DNA of 34,010 nucleotides from Candidatus Saccharimonadota bacterium. Lineage in GTDB: Bacteria > Patescibacteriota > Saccharimonadia > Saccharimonadales > EFPC-124. Where the stretch lies: positions 1 to 34,010 of the forward strand of contig JAEHDC010000026.1 of NCBI GenBank assembly GCA_016880595.1, read 5' to 3'. This document shows positions 1 to 9,989 of this stretch, in pieces. The notes beneath the pieces were generated by a model. The model ran no database searches and was not told the origin of the DNA. It saw nothing but the letters and a program-made list of their open reading frames with translations. Position 1 is the first letter of the stretch, and each line of letters begins with the position of its first letter. The position numbers and the translations under genes are program-made.

Positions 1-128
1 CGGTGGTGGCGCCGCCCGACGGCGCCATGAGCGACTACATGGCTTCCCTCGACCAGGTGGCGGCGCGGCCCGAGACCGTCTATTTGCCCGGCCACGGCGG
101 GGCGATCCGCAACGCGCCCGCGTTCGAA
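1..128 (+). other. Fragment of MBL-fold metallo-hydrolase C-terminal region, probably foreign/chimeric sequence
   Basis: Frame-3 translation VVAPPDGAMSDYMASLDQVAARPETVYLPGHGGAIRNAPAF contains a YLPGHG motif typical of MBL-fold hydrolases. GC content is much higher than the rest of the window, and similarity stops near 125-130. Confidence 0.65.
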
Positions 129-129
129 T

Positions 130-1608
130 ATCCCATTGCTTACTTATTAATGACGGACGCACTTTGCTGCAATCAAACAGCGGTGTAACATTTTGATCGC
201 TGTTGAGCATAGTTTTTATTGGCATAACGCGCCAATAATCGCCAACAAGGTTTTTTATACCTCGCTCTTTTAGAATTTCCGATACCTTAACATTTCTATC
301 AGCAACAGTACTCATAGCAGCCATATCTTTATTATAGTTCTGAATCGCGCCGAATACGCCAGAAAATATACAGAACATCAAAATAACTGATACAAAAGCC
401 AGCCCCTTAACTCTTGTAGGCCGCGTAGAAAAATAGGTTGCCATAGATATAACAGCTGCAAAAAAGCCAATGCTAACATATCTGGCGTCAACAGGATAAT
501 AATGATTGCTCATAACAAAAATTACAATTGCCGCAAGCGTGCTCCAAACCATTACGGCAGAAAGCTTGTTTGGAACTTTACCAGCAAAATCCTTTGCAGT
601 CTTCCGTCCAAGACTCAAAACTAACATTTTTACAGATGCGAATATCGCCAAACAGCAGAAAATAAAATTAGCCATGTACGCTAAGCCACCAAAGGTCATT
701 AGCTTCTGCCAGGCAAATTCTGGAACATTCCTTAAGCTGACTGCATCAAACGCCGGATTAGCGCCAAAGTTAGCAAAAATTCCAAGCATCGCATACGCAA
801 AACCGGTGGCAATTTTATAAATATTTGATGCAATTGAATATGGAGCAAGATCAGATGTGCCAACAATATTTGTGATACCAAAACAATTTATCAACCAAAG
901 TGACAATACCGCAAATGCCCACGCTATGAGGCTTGAAATCAGCCAGGCAAGGACTAATTGCACCATTTCCTTGCGCCGTAAAACTACATAAAACACCAAC
1001 GCTAGCAGCGCGCCAACTAAACTTATTGTCAAAAACAATTTATCACTAGCAAATAGCACAACAAAGCCAATTATTGCCAGCCAAAACTTTTTATGCTTAT
1101 AAGACGGTTGTTGAGAAAGCAAGAAAATGCATAGAATATACAAAACATACTCAAGATTCCTGGTTGTCACCATAGACATACTGACAGGCAAAAGTGCCCC
1201 TGCGTATGACTGCGTTGGCACAAGAAGTAAGCAACATGATAAAGCAAGACACATCGTGCCAAAAACCGCTGGTCGCTTTTCTATCTTATACAATAAGTAA
1301 ACAAGCGACGCAACAGTCACAAGGCACATAACAACTGTGAAGTAAACATAGGCCGTAGCAGTACAGCCCATTATACTTATAAGCCAAAAAATTGGCCATT
1401 TAAACAAAAAGGTGTGAGCGCCAGGGAATTGCGCGCCAGTAAAGGTCGCAACGTTATTAAAAAGCATAGCATCAACAAGCTGATCTGCATTTCCTTGTTG
1501 CACACAAGCGCCTAAAAATGCCCATATAAATGTTGTGACGAACAAAATTGCCATCGAGCAGATAGCAAAAATTTGCACAAGCGATAGTTTCTTAGCCCGC
1601 GCTGGCAT
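130..1608 (-). CDS. Polytopic membrane protein, GT-C-like glycosyltransferase, C-terminus lost at chimeric junction (absent from ORF track because no in-frame stop occurs before base 1)
   Basis: Minus-strand frame from ATG at 1608 (MPARAKKLSLVQIFAICSMAILFVTTFIWAFLG...) has no stop through position 1. Many hydrophobic helices. C-terminal segment ILKERGIKNLVGDYWRVMPIKTMLNSD resembles the soluble tail of GT-C/Gtr-type proteins. Overlaps the gtrA-like gene by 17 bp. Confidence 0.7.
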
Positions 1609-2005
1609 TCACCTTGCTTTCATTTGCGTTGCTAAAAATTAAACGATAGGCAAAAAAATTCCACGCAGCAACAATAGCAATCACACCTGTCCTTACGTAA
1701 AAAACCGACATTCTGGAACCCAATAACCCTACCGTAAACAACGTAAATAAGTAATTAACAATCACAAGAACACTATACAAAAATATCTGCCGCATTACAA
1801 CGCGCTTTTGTTTATTGTCGTTGCTAAAAGTTATAAATTTTTGCATAACAAAGGCCACAATAAAGCCAACCCAAAAACTAATTCCAACAGCCACAACCGG
1901 GCTGATATGCAAAAGCCTTGTAAATGCCAGAAGCGAAAGCATTTCTATCAGATACGCCGATGCTCCAACTACAAAATATCTCAAAAATAACTTCTTAGAT
2001 ATCAT
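1592..2005 (-). CDS. GtrA-family membrane protein (polyprenyl-linked sugar flippase-like)
   Basis: 137 aa, four hydrophobic helices, GtrA-type sequence (LRYFVVGASAYLIEML...FITFSN), next to a GtrB-like GT2. Confidence 0.85.
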   Translation of the reverse strand: MISKKLFLRYFVVGASAYLIEMLSLLAFTRLLHISPVVAVGISFWVGFIVAFVMQKFITFSNDNKQKRVVMRQIFLYSVLVIVNYLFTLFTVGLLGSRMSVFYVRTGVIAIVAAWNFFAYRLIFSNANESKVNASAG

Positions 2006-2969
2006 CTTCTACTCCATGGGAATTTTTGTAATCCACAACATACAACGGCCTATCTTTGGTTTGACTATGTATATGAGCAATATATAAAGACAGAATACCT
2101 ATTGCCGCTAGCAAAATGCCGACCAAAAATATCGTCAGAATCCCCAGCATTGCTGTGCCAGTAAAGCGCCATCCCAATGGGTCACCGAGCATAATTTGCT
2201 CAAGCGCAACCGAAGCGCCCACAATCAAAGCTCCAAAAGTTATAGTAACTCCAAGGTATCCACAGAGATAAAGCGGCCGCGGAGAAAGCGATACCATACT
2301 GTTGGCAGCCAGCTTGGCTAGCTTCGTAAAGCTATAGCCCGGTTGGCCACTACGTCGCGGCTCAGCAACAAATTTAATATATTTTGGCTTAAACCCAAGC
2401 CAGTCTATTAAGCCGCGAGTTATGCGCTCGCTCTCCTTAAGTTGCAAAAATGCTTTCCGCACGCCAGCATCAATTAGCCTATAATCTGTTGATCCAGGCT
2501 TAAGCTTTTGCATCAAAAATAAATTTATGGTTTTATAGAAAATTTTGGAACCAAGGCGCTTAATAAAACTTTCGTCTTTACTGTAAGTTCTTACACCTAC
2601 CACAACTTGTGAGCCATTTTGCCAGGCCTGCAAAAACTTTGGGATTAACTCAACTGGATGCTGGCCGTCGCCATCAATTGTTATAACCGCCTCACCTCTG
2701 GACTTTTCGATTCCAGCCAGCAGGGCATTTTCTTTTCCAAAATTACGAGAAAAGCTAATTAGCCGAACGCGCTTATCCTTGGCGCGAAGGCTAGAAACCA
2801 CGTCTGCCGTCTCATCCTCGCTGCCATCGTTGCAATAAATCACCTCAAAACTATATTTTGGCTGAGAATCTAAAACTTTGAATAATCGGCAATTAAACTC
2901 GCCGAGTCCAATAGCTTCATTGTAAACAGGCACAATAACGGATATATTTGGTTTGTCAGGCATAGTCAT
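1995..2969 (-). CDS. Glycosyltransferase family 2, GtrB/DPM1-like
   Basis: ISVIVPVYNEAIGLGEF, DGDGQHPVELIP, two C-terminal TM helices. Confidence 0.92.
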   Translation of the reverse strand: MTMPDKPNISVIVPVYNEAIGLGEFNCRLFKVLDSQPKYSFEVIYCNDGSEDETADVVSSLRAKDKRVRLISFSRNFGKENALLAGIEKSRGEAVITIDGDGQHPVELIPKFLQAWQNGSQVVVGVRTYSKDESFIKRLGSKIFYKTINLFLMQKLKPGSTDYRLIDAGVRKAFLQLKESERITRGLIDWLGFKPKYIKFVAEPRRSGQPGYSFTKLAKLAANSMVSLSPRPLYLCGYLGVTITFGALIVGASVALEQIMLGDPLGWRFTGTAMLGILTIFLVGILLAAIGILSLYIAHIHSQTKDRPLYVVDYKNSHGVEDDI

Positions 2970-2981
2970 ATCAAATTATAG

Positions 2982-4601
2982 CTAAATCACCTTATTAACT
3001 TCCTCGATGGTCGTAAAGCCATCGCAGGCCTTAAGAATGCCATCCTGAAGCATCGTAACCATACCATTTTTTGCGGCAACAGCCTCAATAGCCTCGGCAT
3101 TAACGTTTTGCTCATCACCACGCAGAAACTTTTGGATGTTTTCGTTAACAATCATCTGCTCCATCAAAACCATCCTGCCCTTATATCCAAATGGATTTTC
3201 TGCAGACTTTCCAGGCTTATAAAGAGTTAAACTATTGACATCCGGTTTTTGAACGCCGCTTGGCAAACTGTCTAAAATTTGGCTTATATATTTTTTAGTG
3301 GCTTCATCTGGCTGATAGGCAATTTTTGTTTTTTCGTCCAACCTACGCACCAAGCGCTGGCCAATAACCAAGCGAATAGCACTAGAAAAGATTGGATTTT
3401 GGCCAATCATGTCTACAATACGGCTAAATGCTGCCGCCGAATTACTGGCGTGGAAGGTTGACATCACCAAGTGGCCAGTTACAGCCGCCTGGATTGCAGT
3501 CCGCGCTGTGTCGACGTCGCGAATCTCGCCAACCATTACAATGTCCGGGTCAAGGCGTAAAACCGCTCGCAATTTATCTGCAAAGCTGTCACCGCCACCC
3601 GTGTTGACTGGAATTTGACTAACTCCTGGCACAGTAAGCTCAACCGGGTCTTCCAAAGTCAAAATCTTTCGCCCAGGATTATTTAGTGCATTAATAATAC
3701 TATACAGCGTTGTGGATTTACCCGAGCCAGTTGGCCCAACAACCAAAACCATGCCGTGCGGATGTGCAATTATATCGTTTATGACATTTTTTTGTAAATC
3801 GCTCAATCCCAAATTGTCCAGTCCAAGCAAATGCGGGTCAAAATTAAACAGCCTAATAACAGCATCCTGACCAAAGACCGTTGGCACGGTTTCTATGCGC
3901 ATATTTAATGTGCGGATTGTGCCGTCCGGATTTTTCATCTCTTGTTGTATATGCCCGGTTTGCGCATCATTGGCTGCCGTACTAATATTTGCGCGGCTAG
4001 CAATTGCGCCAAAAAGTACGCGATATTTTTCTGGCGTAATATTTGCAATTGGATGTAGCGTGCCATCGACCCTAAAACGAACGCGGATCTTATCTTTTTG
4101 GCATTCTAAATGAATGTCAGATGCGCCGAGGCTATCTGCCTGCCTAATTAGATAATCAACGATGTCATCAGAGCGCACCGAATCTAGCGTTTTAGAAACC
4201 TCCTCAAGTGTTTCGCTATCGCCTTCGCTGGCAATTTTTACATTGCCGTAAACTACTTTTTTAGGAGGATTGTACCGCAGCATGTATTCTTCAAAACCCA
4301 AATTTGAGATCATCATAAACTGAACAACGCGATTTGCAAACTTATCACGCAGCTCGCGCAGTAACTTTTGCGGTGTGGTAACTGTAATTCCAAAAACTAG
4401 CGGCGTCTCTTGATTGCCGTCGCTCAGGGGAATGAGGTGACCGGCATACATTTGTTCAAGCGTCAAGATTCCAGAGAACAGAGGCCCGCTTTTACTAAAC
4501 GGCCTCGTATCAAGATACTGCAAGCCAAGCAAACCAGCGCGCCGCTGCGTATTTGCCTCATCTTGCGTTCTAAATTTATCCTGTTCCCCATCATTACCCA
4601 T
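2982..4601 (-). CDS. Type II secretion/type IV pilus assembly ATPase, GspE/PilB family
   Basis: Walker A GPTGSGKSTTLYS, Asp box LTLEDPVEL, Walker B DPDIVMVGEIRD, His box TGHLVMSTFHAS. Confidence 0.95.
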   Translation of the reverse strand: MGNDGEQDKFRTQDEANTQRRAGLLGLQYLDTRPFSKSGPLFSGILTLEQMYAGHLIPLSDGNQETPLVFGITVTTPQKLLRELRDKFANRVVQFMMISNLGFEEYMLRYNPPKKVVYGNVKIASEGDSETLEEVSKTLDSVRSDDIVDYLIRQADSLGASDIHLECQKDKIRVRFRVDGTLHPIANITPEKYRVLFGAIASRANISTAANDAQTGHIQQEMKNPDGTIRTLNMRIETVPTVFGQDAVIRLFNFDPHLLGLDNLGLSDLQKNVINDIIAHPHGMVLVVGPTGSGKSTTLYSIINALNNPGRKILTLEDPVELTVPGVSQIPVNTGGGDSFADKLRAVLRLDPDIVMVGEIRDVDTARTAIQAAVTGHLVMSTFHASNSAAAFSRIVDMIGQNPIFSSAIRLVIGQRLVRRLDEKTKIAYQPDEATKKYISQILDSLPSGVQKPDVNSLTLYKPGKSAENPFGYKGRMVLMEQMIVNENIQKFLRGDEQNVNAEAIEAVAAKNGMVTMLQDGILKACDGFTTIEEVNKVI

Positions 4602-4681
4602 TGCGTCTATTGTAAAACATTAATGCAATCTAAACCATAATTAACCTCGTTTTTTTAAGTAAATTTCTGTATGATAATAAT

Positions 4682-5021
4682 GTGATTAAGCATAAAAACA
4701 ATAAAAAAGGTGACTCAAGCAGTTTTCCGTCGCAATTCTCGCTTAAGCTACTTATCGCTGTTTTATTTATAACAACTTTTACAAACTTGGGCGTATGAAG
4801 CTATATTTCCGGTCACATTAAAAGATGATAACGGGCAAGTCATTGCCAGGACAACGGCGCGAGTAACCGGTGACTGGACATCAGAAAAACCAACCCTCTT
4901 TTATGCCACACTGGAATTTAACAGTGCTACAGCAAGCGGCGGCACGCTTGTCATAGAAAAGGACAATCCTTCCGGATTAGAGGAAAACGCCGACTCAGTT
5001 GAAATTCCCGTCTTGTTTTAG
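4682..5021 (+). pseudogene. Degraded Gmad2 (immunoglobulin-like) domain protein: signal-anchor peptide followed, out of frame, by the C-terminal part of a Gmad2 domain
   Basis: GTG 4682 frame: MIKHKNNKKGDSSSFPSQFSLKLLIAVLFITTFTNLGV* (stop 4796-4798). Another frame then reads WAYEAIFPVTLKDDNGQVIARTTARVTGDWTSEKPTLFYATLEFNSATASGGTLVIEKDNPSGLEENADSVEIPVLF* (stop 5019-5021), typical of the Gmad2 C-terminal half. Confidence 0.65.
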
Positions 5022-5053
5022 ACAACCAACTAAAAATGTGTGATAATACAATC

Positions 5054-5569
5054 ATGCAATTAGTTGTAATTCTCCATAATATCCGCAGCACGCATAACGT
5101 TGGCTCGATTTTACGATCTTGCGACGGATTTGGCGTAGAAAAAATCTACTGTACTGGCTACACGCCATATCCTACCCTGCCCGATGACAAGCGACTGCCG
5201 CATTTGCGCAATAAAATCACAAAACAAATTCACAAAACTGCGTTAGGTGCCGAAACCACTTTACAAGTTATTCAGTCTGACGAAATATCATCTGTTATTG
5301 ACCGGCTGAAATCTGACAAATTTGAGCTTGTGGCTCTGGAGCAATCGCCTCGCGCCATAATGCTACCAGATTATGTCCCACCAGCAGCGCAAAAAATTGC
5401 TCTGCTGCTTGGCGAGGAAGTTCACGGCACGCCATCAGAGTTATTGGCACTGTGCGATGAAATTCTAGAAATTCCCATGTGCGGCAAAAAGGAATCTTTT
5501 AACGTTAGCGTGGCGACCGGAATTGCATTATATGAACTCGTCATGCATGGCGCAAAACAAGTTAATTAA
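5054..5569 (+). CDS. RNA methyltransferase, TrmH/SpoU family
   Basis: VVILHNIRSTHNVGSILRSCDGFGVEKIY, LLLGEEVHGTPSELL, IPMCGKKESFNVSVATGIALYE. ATG 5054 preferred over 5036 because a -10-like element lies just upstream. Confidence 0.92.
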   Translation: MQLVVILHNIRSTHNVGSILRSCDGFGVEKIYCTGYTPYPTLPDDKRLPHLRNKITKQIHKTALGAETTLQVIQSDEISSVIDRLKSDKFELVALEQSPRAIMLPDYVPPAAQKIALLLGEEVHGTPSELLALCDEILEIPMCGKKESFNVSVATGIALYELVMHGAKQVN

Positions 5570-5610
5570 AACGGGTTCCAAGAAAAGCAAACGCCATCCC
5601 GAAACCCGTT
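5570..5610 (+). terminator. Hairpin downstream of the TrmH-family gene
   Basis: AACGGGTT ... AACCCGTT inverted repeat immediately after the stop codon. Confidence 0.45.
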
Positions 5611-5641
5611 AATCGATAATTAATTACAGCCAAACCTTAAG

Positions 5642-6127
5642 TCAGCTAAAGACGCCTCTGTTTCTGAACCTAATGATCGGATCTTGGCATCTCTCACCAA
5701 CAACGCGAATATTTCCACGCATAACTGTAATCTCTTCAATGTCATATTGGCCAGGAACAATTAGAACCTCAGCACTATGGCCAAGATTAGATACTGGTCG
5801 ACCAACCAAAGTAAAATTGAGGTCTATCACCTCTTCATTTGTGCATACGGTTTGAGTCGATTGCATATTACCTCTAACCTCATATGCTGAGTGCGCGTAA
5901 TCTAGCTCAATTAGCGTCGGCAAGTCATGAGCAAACACGTAAATGCCAGATGGCAGCTGGGCATTCTGTATAACGCAAACGTCGCCAACGACATCGAGCA
6001 ATATTACATGCTTACCACGTTCAGTAAACATCAGCTCGCCTGTACGTTGCTCCATGATCATTCTCTGAGCACCAATAGGTTCACCCGCTCGAAGCGCTTG
6101 ATCGATACACCAAAGCCAAGATTCCAT
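5642..6127 (-). CDS. Hypothetical protein (161 aa)
   Basis: Intact ORF filling the gap, same strand as neighbours. No family recognised. Confidence 0.65.
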   Translation of the reverse strand: MESWLWCIDQALRAGEPIGAQRMIMEQRTGELMFTERGKHVILLDVVGDVCVIQNAQLPSGIYVFAHDLPTLIELDYAHSAYEVRGNMQSTQTVCTNEEVIDLNFTLVGRPVSNLGHSAEVLIVPGQYDIEEITVMRGNIRVVGERCQDPIIRFRNRGVFS

Positions 6128-6219
6128 TTTAGCCCCATCACTACAGACTATATAATTATCGACAAGTAAATAATATAATAAGCCTTATGCTAAGTCAAGC
6201 CATGTTAGCGTGATATAAC

Positions 6220-9200
6220 TCATTTTAAAGCAACGCACTCCGCGCCAAATAATTCACCCACGCCAGCTCTCAATTCATCATGAGGATCAACAGTAAAAGG
6301 CATTTTTAGCGCAGTTTTTTTGTCCTCTCCAAGAACCAAGACCACCTCGCACTTGCCCGGGAAATTATTAAACTTTTGTTTTAGTTTAACTAACGCATCG
6401 CGGTCGTCTGGATTTTTAACATGCACAAACAAGCGCGGATTTTGCTGCTCGGTTTGCAGTGGCGCCGACTCCGGCTCAGCCGGCCTAGCGCGCTCATCAA
6501 CTGGCGTGTAAGTTACATTCTCTTTTGGCTTTGAGCTGATTACACCGGTTATTTTGCCATTTTTGGGCAATTTCATAGCCTTGCCTGTGGCGCGATAATT
6601 GTCCAGCTGCTCCTGGGTGACAAATACCACCTCATCGGCAATAACTTTTACGTCATCCGTCATCTTGCCGTCGCGGTCTTTAGCGTTGATCTTACCCTTA
6701 ACTTTTACCACTTCGTCCTGCACAAGCTTTTCGCCAATTTCCTCGTACAATTTAGGAAAAACAATAACCTCCATCTCGCCGGTTTTGTCTTCCATTTTTA
6801 CAAATGCCATCTTGCTGCCAGTTTTGGTTTGGATAACGCGGCTATCCATAATTATGCCGCCAACAGTTGCGGTTTTATTGTCCATTTCTTTTGTGAGATT
6901 TTGGATTGGCGCGGTCTGCTCGCTAAAATAGGCGTTATATTTGTCGAGCGGATGAGCGCTTAAATATAAACCAAGCAACTCACGCTCCCATTGCAACAAC
7001 TCACGCTCAGTGATTTTTGTTGGAGCTGGCATTAACGACAGCGGCGGGATCATGTCTTGCATTAAATTGCCAAACAAATCCGCTTGACCAGCGGCCGCGT
7101 CCTTTTGTACTTTGCTGGCATAGGCCAAAATTGTATCGAGATTAAATAACAGATCACTGCGGTCACCAAAACGGTCAAAAGCACCAGCTTTTAGCAAGCT
7201 TTCCAGATTTTTGCGATTAACAATACGCACGTTAACGCGCTTTAAAAAATCTTCCAACGTCTTAAACTCGCCATCTTTGCGTGCGCGCAAAATTTCTTCC
7301 ACGGCGTTTGCGCCAACATTTTTGACAGCCAGCAGACCAAAACGAATTTGATTTGTATCTGGAACCACGGCAAATTCAGCATAAGATTGGTTAACATCCG
7401 GGTTCATCACCTGCATTCCCATGCGCTGACATTCGGAAATTTCGATTGCCAAACGGTCAGTGTCATCTTGGTCACTGGTCATAAGCGCGGCCATAAACGC
7501 TGCCGGATAATGCGCCTTAAGATACGCCGTCCAATAGGCAATCAAAGCGTAACATGCAGCGTGTGATTTGTTAAAACAGTACGCCGCAAAGTCCTCAAGC
7601 TGCTTCCAGAATTTGTCCATAACGTTGCGATCAGCGCCGTTCTTAACCGCACCGTCAATAAAATCGACTTTCATTTTTTGCATGACGTCAATTTTTTTCT
7701 TGCCGATAGCCTTACGCAAGGTGTCAGCCTGGCCGCCAGTAAAGCCACACAGCTCCTTAGAAATCTGCATAACCTGCTCTTGATACACCAAAATTCCGTA
7801 GGTGTTTTGCAGAGCGTTCTTCATGAGCGGATGTAGATATTCAATTTTTTTGCGACCATGTTTACGGGCAACAAAGTCGTCAATAAACTGCATTGGACCT
7901 GGGCGATAAAGAGCCACCATGGCGATGATGTCGTCAAAAACCGATGGCTGAAGCTCGCGCAAATAACGCTTCATGCCAGCAGATTCAAGCTGGAATACAC
8001 CTGTGGTGTCGCCGCGGGACAGCAACTCATATGCCGGTCGGTCGTCCAATGGCAGCGTTTTAAGGTCAACTTCGGCGTTGTGCACACGCTTCATAATGCG
8101 CATGGTGTTTTTAATAATTGTCAAGTTAGACAAGCCCAAAAAGTCCATTTTGAGTAGGCCAAGCTCTTCTATTTGACCCATTGGGAACTGCGTTGCCACC
8201 ACGCCTTTTTGCGCCATTTCCAGAGGTACATACTGCACTAACTCGCTCGGCGCAATCACAACGCCGCAAGCGTGAACGCCATGACTGCGGATTGTGCCTT
8301 CCAGACGAATGGCTTGGTCGATCACCTTTTTTGCCACCGGATTTTCATTGTACTCTTTTTTAAAATCAGGATCATTTTCTATAGAAACCTTAAGAGGGAT
8401 ATGCCGCCCTTGCAGCGGTTGCGGAATAAGTTTGGCAATTCGGTCAGCCTCAGAATACGGCACTTCCATTACGCGAGCAACATCGCGAACAGCTGCGCGC
8501 GCAGCCATTTTACCAAAAGTCACAATATTGCTAACGCGGTCGGCGCCGTATTTATCTGAACAATACTGAATAACTTCATCACGACGGTTATCTTGAATAT
8601 CAACGTCAATATCTGGCATACTAATGCGGTCTGGGTTTAAGAAACGCTCAAACAGCAGGCCATAAGTTAGTGGATCCAAATCTGTTATATAAAGTGTGTA
8701 TGCAATAATTGAGCCAGCGGCACTGCCGCGACCTGGGCCAAAAATGATGCCGCGCGCCTTGCCCCAGTTAATAAAGTCCTGCACAATAAGCATGTAGCCG
8801 TTAAAACCCATTGTGTCGATGACGCCAAGTTCGTATTGTGCTCGGTCAACAACATCTTTTGGAGCAATTTTGCGGATTTCATCAATTGACATTTTTGCAG
8901 CTTTTTCTGGCTCGATATTGCAATAACGCTCGGCAATGCCTTTAAAAACCAGGCGGTCAAGAAAAGTTTTTTCTGTTTCGCCCTCTGGCACAGAGAACTT
9001 TGGAATTAAAATCCGGCCAAGCTCAAACTCAACGTTGCAACGCTCGGCGACTTCTACGGTATTTGTGATAACCTCAGGATGTTCGTCAGCCCATCGCTCA
9101 ATCATTTTTTGCGGATTTTCCACAAACAGATCAAAATTCTCCAGGCTAAAGCGATCCTGATCACTTAAAAACGCACCGGTTTGCACGCAGAGCAGGATTT

Positions 9201-9897
9201 CGTGCGCGTCTTTGTCGCTTGGCTGACTATAGTGAGCGTCGCAGGTTAAGACAACTTTTACATCAAGCTCTTTAGCAAGCTTTAAAACCTTCTGGTTTAC
9301 GGCGGTCTGCTCATCCCATTTGTGCGGATGTGCCGGATGACCATGATCCTGAACCTCCATGTAGTAACGGTCGCCAAACAAATTCTTATACCAAAGGGCA
9401 ATTTCTCGAGCCTTTTTTTCATCGCCGTTACGCAGGCTTTCTCCTATTTCGCCACCAATACAGGCCGACATAGCTATAACGCCTTCGCTGTATTTCTCAA
9501 GCAAATCGTGGTCAATGCGCGGTTTGTAATAATAGCCGTCTAGGTTGGCAATGGTACTAAGGCGCATCAGATTCTCGTATCCCTTGTTATTCATTGCTAA
9601 CAAGATAAGATGGAAGCGACCCTTGTCTTTAGCCGCGTCTTTGTCTGTGTGTTTACGCGAGGCCACATAGGTTTCGATGCCAATTACAGGCTTGATGTCG
9701 CGCGCTTTTGCCTCCTTATAGAACTCGATTGCACCACTAAGCGAACCGTGATCAGTAATTGCCATGGCCTTCATGCCAAGCTCTTTAGCATAATCTAACA
9801 TGCCCGGAACTTTTTGCAGACCGTCCAGCACGCTGTAGTGAGTATGATTGTGCAAATGCACATAGTTAGCAGCCGTAAGCTTATCAGGTTCAGCCAC
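6220..9897 (-). CDS. dnaE: DNA polymerase III alpha subunit
   Basis: 1225 aa: PHP domain (YVHLHNHTHYSVLDGLQKV), polymerase motifs (GPGRGSAAGSIIAYTLYITDLDPLTYGLLFERFLNPDRISMPDIDVDIQDNRRDEVIQY), C-terminal OB fold. Confidence 0.98.
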   Translation of the reverse strand: MAEPDKLTAANYVHLHNHTHYSVLDGLQKVPGMLDYAKELGMKAMAITDHGSLSGAIEFYKEAKARDIKPVIGIETYVASRKHTDKDAAKDKGRFHLILLAMNNKGYENLMRLSTIANLDGYYYKPRIDHDLLEKYSEGVIAMSACIGGEIGESLRNGDEKKAREIALWYKNLFGDRYYMEVQDHGHPAHPHKWDEQTAVNQKVLKLAKELDVKVVLTCDAHYSQPSDKDAHEILLCVQTGAFLSDQDRFSLENFDLFVENPQKMIERWADEHPEVITNTVEVAERCNVEFELGRILIPKFSVPEGETEKTFLDRLVFKGIAERYCNIEPEKAAKMSIDEIRKIAPKDVVDRAQYELGVIDTMGFNGYMLIVQDFINWGKARGIIFGPGRGSAAGSIIAYTLYITDLDPLTYGLLFERFLNPDRISMPDIDVDIQDNRRDEVIQYCSDKYGADRVSNIVTFGKMAARAAVRDVARVMEVPYSEADRIAKLIPQPLQGRHIPLKVSIENDPDFKKEYNENPVAKKVIDQAIRLEGTIRSHGVHACGVVIAPSELVQYVPLEMAQKGVVATQFPMGQIEELGLLKMDFLGLSNLTIIKNTMRIMKRVHNAEVDLKTLPLDDRPAYELLSRGDTTGVFQLESAGMKRYLRELQPSVFDDIIAMVALYRPGPMQFIDDFVARKHGRKKIEYLHPLMKNALQNTYGILVYQEQVMQISKELCGFTGGQADTLRKAIGKKKIDVMQKMKVDFIDGAVKNGADRNVMDKFWKQLEDFAAYCFNKSHAACYALIAYWTAYLKAHYPAAFMAALMTSDQDDTDRLAIEISECQRMGMQVMNPDVNQSYAEFAVVPDTNQIRFGLLAVKNVGANAVEEILRARKDGEFKTLEDFLKRVNVRIVNRKNLESLLKAGAFDRFGDRSDLLFNLDTILAYASKVQKDAAAGQADLFGNLMQDMIPPLSLMPAPTKITERELLQWERELLGLYLSAHPLDKYNAYFSEQTAPIQNLTKEMDNKTATVGGIIMDSRVIQTKTGSKMAFVKMEDKTGEMEVIVFPKLYEEIGEKLVQDEVVKVKGKINAKDRDGKMTDDVKVIADEVVFVTQEQLDNYRATGKAMKLPKNGKITGVISSKPKENVTYTPVDERARPAEPESAPLQTEQQNPRLFVHVKNPDDRDALVKLKQKFNNFPGKCEVVLVLGEDKKTALKMPFTVDPHDELRAGVGELFGAECVALK

Positions 9898-9952
9898 GCA
9901 TTTTTCCTCTTATCATTTTCTAATTATAGCTGCAAAACATGCTAATGGGCAA

Positions 9953-9984
9953 TGCCGGCCGCGAAATTTTTTCCACGGCCGGCA
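9953..9984. terminator. GC-rich hairpin between two minus-strand genes
   Basis: TGCCGGCCG ... CGGCCGGCA, 9-bp stem. Confidence 0.4.
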
Positions 9985-9989
9985 ATTTA

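Noticed and set aside
3-188. ORF 3-188 as a complete native gene
   Set aside because: Starts at an internal GTG at the window edge and reads across the suspected chimeric junction. Only the first ~41 codons look like MBL-fold protein.
4660-4800. Programmed frameshift explanation for the Gmad2 locus
   Set aside because: No slippery heptamer was seen at the frame change, and the N-terminal part of the domain is missing, so a deletion/pseudogene is simpler.
7348-9798. Numerous plus-strand ORFs of 60-110 aa within dnaE
   Set aside because: Shadow ORFs antisense to a well-supported dnaE.
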